From positions 1 to 8,168 of the forward strand of contig NZ_CAKROJ010000079.1 in NCBI RefSeq assembly GCF_934372025.1: a stretch of DNA of 8,168 nt, read 5' to 3'. Under the pieces are notes generated by a model. It saw only the letters and a program-made list of their open reading frames with translations. It was not told where the DNA came from and did not search any database. Positions 1-6,975 of this stretch are shown piece by piece; within the stretch, counting starts at the first letter, position 1, and every line of letters begins with the position of its first letter. Origin of the DNA: an uncultured Blautia sp. (GTDB lineage Bacteria; Bacillota; Clostridia; Lachnospirales; Lachnospiraceae). Made by a program: the position numbers and the translations under genes.

Positions 1-2168
1 AATCGGATATCCAGGACTGGATGTTTCTGGGACTTGTCCAGGCAGATATTGTCAATGCCAGTATGAACAGTCTGCAGCGTAGTACGATACTCCTTGTCAG
101 TGCGGTCGTGCTTTGTATTGCCGCTTTACTTATCAGTTTTATTATTCAAAAAGGCAGAACAAACCTCAGGAGAAAAGACACAGAGATCCTGTACAGAGAC
201 GAGCTGTTTCAAAAGCTGTCAATGAATGTGGATGATGTTTTCCTGATGCTGGATGCAAAAACATATCAGGCAGATTACGTCAGCCCAAATGTGGAAAAAC
301 TGTTGGGTATTACAGTAGAACAGATCTGTAAAGACATTTGTGTTCTGGGGAAATTGCATCCAGAGAAACATGAAGATCCAGAGAAGAATTATCTGGAGGA
401 AATCCAGGTTCAGGAACAGAGAGAATGGGATCTTGAATATGTTCATCTGAAAACAGGGGAACAACGCTGGTTCCATAATATTGCTATGGGCAGTGAGGTA
501 AATGGAAAAAAGAAATATATCCTGGTTATGTCGGATCGTACCTCGGACAGAAAAATGAACCAGGCACTTTCTGAGGCAGTACGTGCGGCGGAGACAGCAA
601 ACAAGGCAAAGAGTACTTTCCTTTCTAATATGTCTCACGATATCAGGACACCAATGAATGCGATTATCGGATTTACGACACTGGCTGTAAGTAATATTGA
701 TGATAAGAAAAGGGTCCGTGATTATCTGGGTAAGATTCTTTCATCCAGTAACCATCTGCTCTCACTGATCAATGATATCCTGGATATGAGCCGGATTGAG
801 AGTGGAAAGATCCATCTGGAAGAAACGGAGGTCAGTCTGTCGGATGTGCTTCATGACCTGAAGACGATCATCAGTGGACAGATCCATGCGAAGCAGCTGG
901 AGCTTTATATGGATGCCATGGATGTTACAAATGAGGAGGTCTATTGCGATAAGACGCGACTGAACCAGGTGCTGCTGAATCTTTTATCCAATGCGGTTAA
1001 GTTTACTCCTGCGGGAGGAACTGTTTCTGTCCGGCTTAAACAGTACCCGGGGACAGTAAAAGGCAGTGAACTGTACGAGATCCGGGTAAAGGATAATGGA
1101 ATCGGTATGAGTCAGGAATTTGTACAGAAGATTTTTTCTCCTTTTGAGCGGGAGCGTACTTCCACAGTCAGCAGGACCCAGGGTACAGGACTTGGTATGG
1201 CTATTACCAAGAATATTGTGAATATGATGGGGGGAAGCATTGAGGTTCAGACAGAACAGGGCAAAGGTACTGAATTTATTGTCCGTCTGCCATTCCGGAT
1301 TCAGTCTGAGCACCAACGTATAGAGAAGATCGCAGAGCTGGAGGGCCTTAAGGCACTGGTTGTAGATGATGATTTCAATACCTGTGACAGCGTTACAAAA
1401 ATGCTTGTGAGGGTTGGAATGCGTTCGGAATGGACACTTTCCGGCAAGGAAGCTGTTCTCCGTGCACGGCAGTCTATGGAACTGGGAGACGCGTTCCACG
1501 CTTATATCATCGACTGGCGTCTTCCGGATATGAATGGTATTGAAGTTACCCGCCAGATCCGCAGCCTCGGTGATGATACGCCGATTATTATCCTGACGGC
1601 ATATGACTGGTCAGATATTGAAGTGGAAGCCAGAGCAGCAGGAGTGACTGCATTCTGTGCAAAACCAATGTTCATGTCAGATATCAGAGATACCTTGATG
1701 ACTGCTATCGGGCAGAAGCAGGCTGAGCAAGAGAATAATATTCTTCCGACAGCAGGTTCGGATTTCAGAGGCAGATGTATACTGCTTGTGGAGGACAACG
1801 AACTGAACAGTGAAATTGCGGTGGAAATCCTTAATGAATATGGTTTCCTGGTTGATACCGCAGAAAATGGAGCAGAGGCAGTGGAGAAAGTTAAGAATTC
1901 GACACCAGGTAATTATGATCTTGTGTTGATGGATGTGCAGATGCCGGTAATGAACGGATATGAGGCCACGAAGCAGATACGTGCGCTTACTGATCCGACA
2001 CTGGCGGGAATCACCATCTTTGCCATGACTGCAAATGCCTTTGATGAGGACAGAAAGAAAGCACTGGAATGCGGTATGAATGGATTCCTATCCAAGCCAA
2101 TAGTTATTGAGGAATTGATCGGTACATTACAGAAGAATCTGGATCAGGTGTCCGGAGTATCAGATTAA
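1..2168 (+). CDS. Hybrid sensor histidine kinase with PAS and two receiver domains (5' partial)
   Basis: Membrane-bound hybrid sensor kinase, seen from the end of its extracytoplasmic sensor. The frame is open from base 3 to the window edge, so the ATG at base 21 is internal; residues just before it (SDIQDW) fit the end of a Cache-type sensor. Counting from that Met: one membrane segment at about 21-43; a PAS-like domain at about 62-178; HisKA with SHDIRTP and phospho-acceptor H206; HATPase_c with N-box N316/N320/N324, G1 box DNGIGM (358-363) and G2 box GTGLGM (388-393). Receiver 1 (about 443-562) has DDD at 449-451, phospho-acceptor D498, T526 and K548. Receiver 2 (about 586-706) has E591/D592, D638, T670 and K692. 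Both receivers keep all key residues. No Hpt or DNA-binding domain is present, so phosphate must pass to a partner encoded elsewhere. The next kinase gene starts 25 bp downstream, probably in the same operon. Ligand unknown. Confidence 0.93.
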   Translation, partial: SDIQDWMFLGLVQADIVNASMNSLQRSTILLVSAVVLCIAALLISFIIQKGRTNLRRKDTEILYRDELFQKLSMNVDDVFLMLDAKTYQADYVSPNVEKLLGITVEQICKDICVLGKLHPEKHEDPEKNYLEEIQVQEQREWDLEYVHLKTGEQRWFHNIAMGSEVNGKKKYILVMSDRTSDRKMNQALSEAVRAAETANKAKSTFLSNMSHDIRTPMNAIIGFTTLAVSNIDDKKRVRDYLGKILSSSNHLLSLINDILDMSRIESGKIHLEETEVSLSDVLHDLKTIISGQIHAKQLELYMDAMDVTNEEVYCDKTRLNQVLLNLLSNAVKFTPAGGTVSVRLKQYPGTVKGSELYEIRVKDNGIGMSQEFVQKIFSPFERERTSTVSRTQGTGLGMAITKNIVNMMGGSIEVQTEQGKGTEFIVRLPFRIQSEHQRIEKIAELEGLKALVVDDDFNTCDSVTKMLVRVGMRSEWTLSGKEAVLRARQSMELGDAFHAYIIDWRLPDMNGIEVTRQIRSLGDDTPIIILTAYDWSDIEVEARAAGVTAFCAKPMFMSDIRDTLMTAIGQKQAEQENNILPTAGSDFRGRCILLVEDNELNSEIAVEILNEYGFLVDTAENGAEAVEKVKNSTPGNYDLVLMDVQMPVMNGYEATKQIRALTDPTLAGITIFAMTANAFDEDRKKALECGMNGFLSKPIVIEELIGTLQKNLDQVSGVSD

Positions 2169-2193
2169 CCACACAAATAAAGGAAATAGAAGA

Positions 2194-5052
2194 ATGTATA
2201 AAAGTAGAAAAAGATTAGCCGCATTATGTATAGGTATATTTGTGGTTTTAGGAATATGGATGGTATTGACAGTACCTTGCCGGGCCGCTGAGACGAATAA
2301 TGATGAAAAAAAGCCACAGATCATCCGTGTCGGGTCGTTTGAGGATACCTTTAATTATGTTGACAAGAATGGTGTCAGACGGGGATATGGGTACGAGCTC
2401 ATGCAGGCTTTGGCAGGCTATACCGGATGGGAATTTGAGTATGTGAAATGTGACTGGTCCAACTGCTTTGATAAGCTTGAAAATGGTGAGATTGATATCA
2501 TGGGAGACATCTCGTACACCGATGAACGTGCACAAAAGATGCTTTTCCCGGATGAACCAATGGGCGAGGAAAAATATATCCTTTATGCTGACTTATCGGA
2601 TACGGATATTGGGATGTCTGATTTCAGCTTTATGGACGGTAAACGTGTAGGTGTGCTCATGGGTACTGAGCCTGAAATCATGCTGACAGAATGGGAAAAT
2701 AAGAATGGCGTACATACTGAACATGTAAATGTGAATAGTGATGATGATGTCGAAAAGAAATTAGCAAATCATGAAATCGACTGTTTTGTATCTCTGGAGG
2801 AATCTATCTGGTCTGAACAGGGAATATCATCCGTTACCACGATTGGTAAATCCGGCATATATTTTGCAATAAATAAAGAGCGCAGCGATATCAAGACAGA
2901 GCTGGACTGGGCAATGCGTCAGCTGGATCAGGATAGTCCTTTTTTCAAGGCGGATCTGTATAAAAAGTATTTTACACTTGATTATTGTCAAAGCCTTACA
3001 GGCGGAGAAAAGTCCTGGGTGGAAGAACATGGCAGTATCCGAATAGGATTTCTGAGCAATGATACGGCGGTATTTTCCATGGATGAAGAGAATGGAAAAC
3101 TTACTGGTATGCTGGCAGAATATTTCTCTTATGCCAAAGACTGTCTGGGAAATCAGACACTGGAATTTAATATACAGGAATATGAAGATTATGACGAAAT
3201 GATTCAGGCTCTGCAGAATCGTGAGATTGACATGATTTTTTATGCCGGCAGGAATCCATATTTTGCAGAAGAAAACGGATATGCACTTACAAATACAGCC
3301 TGGACCTACAGCCTGATGGCGGTAACTGATGAGGAAAAATTTGATGAGAATAAGGTGTATACTGTAGCTGTACCCAGAGAAAAATATGCCTTAAAACAGC
3401 ATATTGCATTCAGTTATCCCCAATGGAAGCTTGTAGATTGTGATTCATTTGACGATGCAGCAGATATGGTCATTCATGAAAAAGCAGACGGTTTCCTCAT
3501 GGGAGCAAGTCAGGCACTAATATATGATAACAGTCAAAATTTTAAGAGTGTTCCACTTACAAAAACAATGGAGGCATGCTTTGCAGTAAGAAGTGGAGAG
3601 GGAACTCTTTTGTCGATACTGAATAAAACTTTGAAGGCCATGCCGTCTGATATGCTTACAAGTGCACTTGCTATTTATGACAGTACACCAGATAAGGTTA
3701 CATTTTATGCTTTTGTAAAAGACAACATGATTGCTTTTTTTGCCACGGCAGGATTTTTTGCACTAAGCATCATCGGCATTATCCTCGTACTTTTACGGAA
3801 GGCAAGGAAAGCAGAAGCTGTTGCAAAGCTTGCGGCAAATGATACACAAAAGCTTAATGACAAGTTGGAAATTGCTCTGAAAAAAGCAGAGGATGCCAGT
3901 CTCGCAAAGACCCGTTTTCTTAACAATATGTCACATGACATTCGCACTCCTATGAATGTAATTCTGGGTTATGCACAGCTTATGGAGGATGAACTGAAAG
4001 GAAAGGATCTGCCTGAAACTTCAGAACATCTGAAAAAACTGCAGCAGTCTGGAAGTATTCTTCTGTCAATCATAAACAACGTACTTGATATGGCCCGGAT
4101 TGAGAGCGGAAGGATGGAACTTGATGAGAACTACGCCAGGATTGAAGATATCAGGCAGAGTTTGTTTGAAATATTTGATGATGAAGCGAAGAAAAAGAAT
4201 ATTGCATTTCATTACAAGATGAACTTGGAGCATGAACACGTACTGACAGATATTACCAAGGTAGAGGAAATATTTGTTAATATCCTGAGCAACGCTATAA
4301 AGTATACTCCGGCCGGTGGTTCGATTATGGTAAACATAGATGAGTTACCATGTGATGAGCCTGGATATATGATAGTGAGGAACAGAGTGAGTGATACAGG
4401 AATCGGTATGAGTCAGGAGTATCTGACAAGGATTTTCGAAGCATTCACACGTGAACAGAATACCACAGAGGGCAAGATTGCAGGAAGTGGACTGGGAATG
4501 TCAATCGTAAAGAAATATGTTGATCTGCTTGGTGGAACAATAGAGGTAGAGAGTGAACTTGGCAAGGGCAGCACCTTTACAGTTACGCTAAAACACAGGA
4601 TAGCCGATGAAAGCTATTATGTAAAAAATCACGCTGAAAACTCAGAAACATGTACTGAAATCCTTAAAGGAAGGAAGATCCTCCTGGCAGAGGACAATGA
4701 TCTGAATGCGGAGATTGCAGAGGCAATACTTGAGCGTTCCGGTCTTAAAACAGAGCGTGTGGAGGATGGCATTCAGTGTGTAAACAGGATAATGGAAATG
4801 CCAGCAGGCACATATGATATAATCCTAATGGATATTCAGCTGCCCAAAATGGACGGTTATAAAGCAGCACAGACAATCAGGCATCTGCCAGATAAGGATA
4901 AAGCGTGTATACCTATCATTGCCATGACGGCAAATGCATTTGAAGAAGATAAGAGAGCTGCTATTGCAGCCGGAATGGATGGTCATATAGCCAAGCCGAT
5001 CCAGGTTGATAAGCTGTTGGGAACATTGGCGGAAATCATACTTCTAATGTGA
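2194..5052 (+). CDS. Hybrid sensor histidine kinase with tandem solute-binding-like sensor domains (BvgS/EvgS type)
   Basis: Complete 952-residue hybrid kinase. AGGAAA at 2181-2186 sits 7 nt before the ATG. The N-terminus has a basic start and a hydrophobic stretch (about 8-27) ending CRAAE, so a signal peptide or anchor. Two family-3 solute-binding-like (venus-flytrap) domains follow, about 43-262 and 281-497, joined by a linker with LTGGEKSWVEEHG. The first keeps the YTDER segment (R112) where amino-acid-binding members usually hold the ligand carboxylate. A membrane segment at about 511-535 leads into a short helical linker with no PAS domain. HisKA has SHDIRTP with H581; HATPase has N696/N700, DTGIGM (734-739) and GSGLGM (764-769). 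The single C-terminal receiver (about 827-946) has E833/D834, phospho-acceptor D880, T912 and K934. The architecture suggests sensing of an amino acid or other small solute outside the membrane; the ligand is inferred only by class. There is no Hpt domain, unlike BvgS and EvgS. Confidence 0.95.
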   Translation: MYKSRKRLAALCIGIFVVLGIWMVLTVPCRAAETNNDEKKPQIIRVGSFEDTFNYVDKNGVRRGYGYELMQALAGYTGWEFEYVKCDWSNCFDKLENGEIDIMGDISYTDERAQKMLFPDEPMGEEKYILYADLSDTDIGMSDFSFMDGKRVGVLMGTEPEIMLTEWENKNGVHTEHVNVNSDDDVEKKLANHEIDCFVSLEESIWSEQGISSVTTIGKSGIYFAINKERSDIKTELDWAMRQLDQDSPFFKADLYKKYFTLDYCQSLTGGEKSWVEEHGSIRIGFLSNDTAVFSMDEENGKLTGMLAEYFSYAKDCLGNQTLEFNIQEYEDYDEMIQALQNREIDMIFYAGRNPYFAEENGYALTNTAWTYSLMAVTDEEKFDENKVYTVAVPREKYALKQHIAFSYPQWKLVDCDSFDDAADMVIHEKADGFLMGASQALIYDNSQNFKSVPLTKTMEACFAVRSGEGTLLSILNKTLKAMPSDMLTSALAIYDSTPDKVTFYAFVKDNMIAFFATAGFFALSIIGIILVLLRKARKAEAVAKLAANDTQKLNDKLEIALKKAEDASLAKTRFLNNMSHDIRTPMNVILGYAQLMEDELKGKDLPETSEHLKKLQQSGSILLSIINNVLDMARIESGRMELDENYARIEDIRQSLFEIFDDEAKKKNIAFHYKMNLEHEHVLTDITKVEEIFVNILSNAIKYTPAGGSIMVNIDELPCDEPGYMIVRNRVSDTGIGMSQEYLTRIFEAFTREQNTTEGKIAGSGLGMSIVKKYVDLLGGTIEVESELGKGSTFTVTLKHRIADESYYVKNHAENSETCTEILKGRKILLAEDNDLNAEIAEAILERSGLKTERVEDGIQCVNRIMEMPAGTYDIILMDIQLPKMDGYKAAQTIRHLPDKDKACIPIIAMTANAFEEDKRAAIAAGMDGHIAKPIQVDKLLGTLAEIILLM

Positions 5053-5098
5053 ATAGTTATCGTTTCAATGAAAATATTAAGAAGGAAGGAAAGCTGAT

Positions 5099-5152
5099 AT
5101 GGAAAAAGGATTAACGTATTATGATCTTGAACATCCGTCCTGGCATTCATAA
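5099..5152 (+). CDS. Possible 17-residue peptide ORF downstream of the kinase gene
   Basis: A 17-codon ORF (MEKGLTYYDLEHPSWHS) begins 46 bp after the kinase stop and is preceded by a strong purine-rich ribosome binding site, GAAGGAAGGA at 5081-5090, 8 nt before the ATG. It lies before the operon terminator, so it should be on the same message as the kinases. I do not recognise the peptide: it has no Cys, no secretion leader and no hydrophobic stretch. The same frame stays open for another 38 codons after its TAA. It could be a real small peptide, the surviving start of a decayed gene, or chance. The good ribosome binding site is the only positive evidence. Confidence 0.3.
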   Translation: MEKGLTYYDLEHPSWHS

Positions 5153-5182
5153 AAACACATCAACATAAGGGAACTCCAATTG

Positions 5183-5269
5183 ATGAAGAAAGAAATAATG
5201 GATAACATGACAACGGACATTGAAAATCTGGTTGATAAACCAGATAAAAGTGATATACTGAATGCATAA
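5183..5269 (+). CDS. Possible 28-residue peptide ORF before the terminator
   Basis: A 28-codon ORF with predicted product MKKEIMDNMTTD followed by IENLVDKPDKSDILNA, highly charged and rich in Asp and Lys. AAGGGA at 5167-5172 lies 10 nt before the ATG as a plausible ribosome binding site. Its stop codon is 6 bp before the stem of the terminator at 5276, which fits the end of a transcribed unit. It is in the same frame as the 17-residue ORF upstream, separated from it by one in-frame TAA and 10 sense codons, so the two may be pieces of one broken small gene. I recognise no family and short length makes chance a real possibility. Confidence 0.25.
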   Translation: MKKEIMDNMTTDIENLVDKPDKSDILNA

Positions 5270-5275
5270 GAAAAG

Positions 5276-5316
5276 AAACCGTGTGGAATTACAGTTTTGT
5301 CTTCACACGGTTTTTT
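5276..5316 (+). terminator. Rho-independent terminator of the kinase operon
   Basis: A perfect 10-bp inverted repeat, AAACCGTGTG (5276-5285) and CACACGGTTT (5304-5313), encloses an 18-nt loop and runs into TTTTTT (5311-5316). The loop is longer than usual, but two further A-T pairs can form past a bulged G. It separates the kinase unit from the methyltransferase operon. Confidence 0.85.
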
Positions 5317-5328
5317 AGAAAATATGAG

Positions 5329-5342
5329 TTAGTTGCAACTAA
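5329..5342 (+). promoter_or_regulatory. Palindromic operator-like site upstream of the methyltransferase operon
   Basis: TTAGTTGCAACTAA is a perfect 14-bp palindrome placed 13 bp after the terminator and 156 bp before the first methyltransferase start. Palindromes with TAGTTGC/GCAACTA half-sites are common operators of MarR-family repressors; that assignment is by resemblance only. The flank and outer half-sites (ATATGAGTTAG-N6-CTAA) recur at 7987-8007 before the ABC transporter gene. The central TTGCAA could double as a -35 element, which would place a bound repressor over the promoter. Confidence 0.55.
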
Positions 5343-5498
5343 TATATGCGATGGAAATTTATTGGATAATGTAAAAGAGAGCAGATTTTTATGAGAATAT
5401 TGATTTATGGGAACTGCATAAGCAATTCTATGATTATGTGAAAAGACGGAAGACATGTGGATGTAAGACGAAAACAGCACAATGATTGGAGAAAAAAC

Positions 5499-6140
5499 AT
5501 GAAAAACGAAAAATACAAAAAATTGTCAATCAAAGAGTTTACAAAAGCAGCAGAAAGATATGAAAGTAACCATGCTGGTATTTACGAAATGTGTAAGAAG
5601 GATTATCCGGATATTCTGGAAGAATTAGAGAAGGAGTCGTTCACAGATTTATTGGATGCAGGCTGCGGACCGGCTCCGATGATTTCTTTATTATCAGAAA
5701 AATATCCAGACAGGCATTATACCGGACTGGATCTGACTCCTGCGATGATTGAACAGGCAAAAAAGAAAGATATTCCAAATGCGACATTTGTTGTGGGAGA
5801 CTGTGAGAATTTTCCTTTTAAAAATAATTCATTTGATGCAATTATTTGTTCTATGAGTTTCCATCATTATCCGAATCCGCAGGCATTTTTTGACAGTGTA
5901 AAAAGATGCCTTCGCCCAAATGGAAGATTGATCCTGCGGGATGTGACCAGTGACAATAAAGTATTGGTGTGGCTGATGAATACACTAGAAATGCCGTTAG
6001 CAAATATATGTGGACATGGAGATGTCCGGGTTCCAACAAGAGATGTGGTCATGAAGTGCTGCAGAAAAGCAGGATTAAAAGTAGAAAAATTTGAAATCCG
6101 TAAAGGTATGAGGATGCATTGCGTTGTAAGAAAACAATAG
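5499..6140 (+). CDS. Class I SAM-dependent methyltransferase (Methyltransf_11/UbiE-like)
   Basis: A 213-residue soluble methyltransferase with a Rossmann-type SAM fold. I chose the ATG at 5499 because GGAG at 5488-5491 lies 7 nt upstream; the frame is open back to a GTG at 5457, but those 14 residues look like leader sequence. Motif I is DAGCGP (53-58), the glycine-rich SAM loop; D78 in TGLDLTP should bind the ribose hydroxyls; GDCENFPF (100-107) supplies the acidic residue near adenine (D101); the motif IV region is AIICSMSFHHYPNP; and LRPNGRLIL (138-146) is the usual post-motif strand. Size and motifs match small-molecule methyltransferases of the ubiquinone/menaquinone type, but the substrate cannot be told. 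It is first in an operon with a second, unrelated-type methyltransferase 16 bp downstream, so the two may act on the same compound. A MarR-like operator lies upstream. Confidence 0.9.
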   Translation: MKNEKYKKLSIKEFTKAAERYESNHAGIYEMCKKDYPDILEELEKESFTDLLDAGCGPAPMISLLSEKYPDRHYTGLDLTPAMIEQAKKKDIPNATFVVGDCENFPFKNNSFDAIICSMSFHHYPNPQAFFDSVKRCLRPNGRLILRDVTSDNKVLVWLMNTLEMPLANICGHGDVRVPTRDVVMKCCRKAGLKVEKFEIRKGMRMHCVVRKQ

Positions 6141-6156
6141 AAGAAGGCGATAGACA

Positions 6157-6957
6157 ATGAAAGGAAAAGTGAATGTGACAGGTGTGCCGGAAACGATGGT
6201 ACAGACCCTTTATGCAAGAGCAAAAGAAACAAGAAAACAAAATGCAAAGATCAAAGATGAGATTGCAGTAGAACTTGTGGAAAAGCTAGACTATGACTTT
6301 TCCAAAGCAGATAAGGATAAAGCCATGAACTGTGGTGTGATTGCGAGAACAATCGTATTAGAACGGATGGTTGAGCAATATCTGGAGAAGTATGCAAATA
6401 CAGTTGTTATAAATATTGCATGTGGACTGGATACCAGATGCTACAGGATGAAAGGAAAATACCTGCGATGGTACAATGTAGATTTGCCGGAAACGATGAA
6501 AATAAGGAGCCAGTTTCTTGCCGAAACTGGTCCGGTGTGTCAGATCGCAAAGTCTGCAATGGATGATTCCTACATAGATGATATCGATTATCACGGTGAG
6601 AATATTCTGGTAATAATTGAAGGACTTACCATGTATTTGTGTGAGAAAGATATCAGGAAAATGTTTTCTATTGTTGAAAAATCATTTCAGAAAGTAACTG
6701 TAATGGTCGAAACCATGTCACCATTTGTTGTAAAACATGTGAAAGAAAAATCTATAGAGGGCAGCAATGCAAAATTCACATGGGGAGTTAAGAACGGAAC
6801 AGAACTGCAAAAGGTTGTACCGAATTTTTTTGTTCTGCAGGAAGTCAGTCTTGTTGAGGGAATGAAAGAGCTTATGCCTGTTTATTGTGTAATAGGTAAG
6901 ATTCCAGCCGTTCGGAATATTTCGAACAAAATAATAGTTTTGGAGAAAGGTGAATGA
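6157..6957 (+). CDS. Leucine carboxyl methyltransferase family O-methyltransferase (TcmP/LCM-like)
   Basis: A 266-residue SAM-dependent methyltransferase of the LCM/PPM1/TcmP group (Pfam LCM). AAGAAGG at 6141-6147 is the ribosome binding site, 9 nt before the ATG. Family marks in order: TLYARAKETR (17-26), the conserved N-terminal arginine region; DYDF (45-48); the SAM loop NIACGLDTR (86-94), the family's variant of motif I; WYNVDLPE (105-112), whose Asp should bind SAM; SAMDDSYID (133-141); and IIEGLTMYL (153-161). Length is normal and nothing is broken. Members methylate carboxyl or hydroxyl groups, for example on polyketides (TcmP) or a protein C-terminus (LCMT1); bacterial members of unknown substrate are common. 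Its place between a second methyltransferase and an acyl hydrolase suggests a small acidic or acyl substrate, which is inference. Confidence 0.9.
   Translation: MKGKVNVTGVPETMVQTLYARAKETRKQNAKIKDEIAVELVEKLDYDFSKADKDKAMNCGVIARTIVLERMVEQYLEKYANTVVINIACGLDTRCYRMKGKYLRWYNVDLPETMKIRSQFLAETGPVCQIAKSAMDDSYIDDIDYHGENILVIIEGLTMYLCEKDIRKMFSIVEKSFQKVTVMVETMSPFVVKHVKEKSIEGSNAKFTWGVKNGTELQKVVPNFFVLQEVSLVEGMKELMPVYCVIGKIPAVRNISNKIIVLEKGE
6510..6530 (+). repeat. Perfect hairpin inside the LCM-like methyltransferase gene
   Basis: CCAGTTTC (6510-6517) and GAAACTGG (6523-6530) form a perfect 8-bp stem with a 5-nt TTGCC loop. There is no T-run after it, so it is not a standard terminator. It lies within codons for residues about 118-125 and may be chance. 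Confidence 0.4.
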
Positions 6958-6975
6958 TGTTAGGAGATGATATAG

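Larger units (their letters stand above)
5053..5498 (+). other. 446-bp intergenic region between kinase operon and methyltransferase operon
   Basis: This stretch has no convincing full-length gene on either strand. Its first part (to about 5275) holds two very short ORFs, each with a possible ribosome binding site, and ends at a strong terminator. Its second part holds a 14-bp palindrome and the leader of the methyltransferase operon. A start-less open stretch in frame 2 (5375-5482) would encode a protein-like tail including ENIDLWELHKQFYDYVKRRK and might be a gene remnant, but it is only 36 codons long. I find no good -35/-10 pair at normal spacing; TTGCAA at 5333-5338 inside the palindrome could be a -35 box, with only a weak TTTATT at 5358-5363 as its partner. 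Confidence 0.6.

Noticed and set aside
21..23. ATG at 21 as the true start of the first kinase
   Set aside because: The frame is open to the window edge, no ribosome binding site precedes it, and the residues before it fit the end of a sensor domain, so the gene starts upstream.
984..1499. Long minus-strand ORF opposite the first kinase (and similar ones elsewhere)
   Set aside because: It lies fully within well-supported kinase coding sequence; a shadow frame with no domain signal.
5289..5480. Minus-strand 63-codon ORF in the intergenic region
   Set aside because: It runs across the terminator and palindrome, has an unlikely composition and no recognisable domain; AT-rich chance ORF.
5457..5498. 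GTG at 5457 as the start of the first methyltransferase
   Set aside because: It would add 14 poorly conserved-looking residues, while the ATG at 5499 has GGAG at ideal spacing.
6185..6498. 14-bp direct repeat TGCCGGAAACGATG, exactly 300 bp apart in the LCM-like gene
   Set aside because: Both copies are in frame and encode PETM within separate parts of the family fold (the second is the conserved DLPE motif); codon choice explains it better than a mobile or regulatory repeat.
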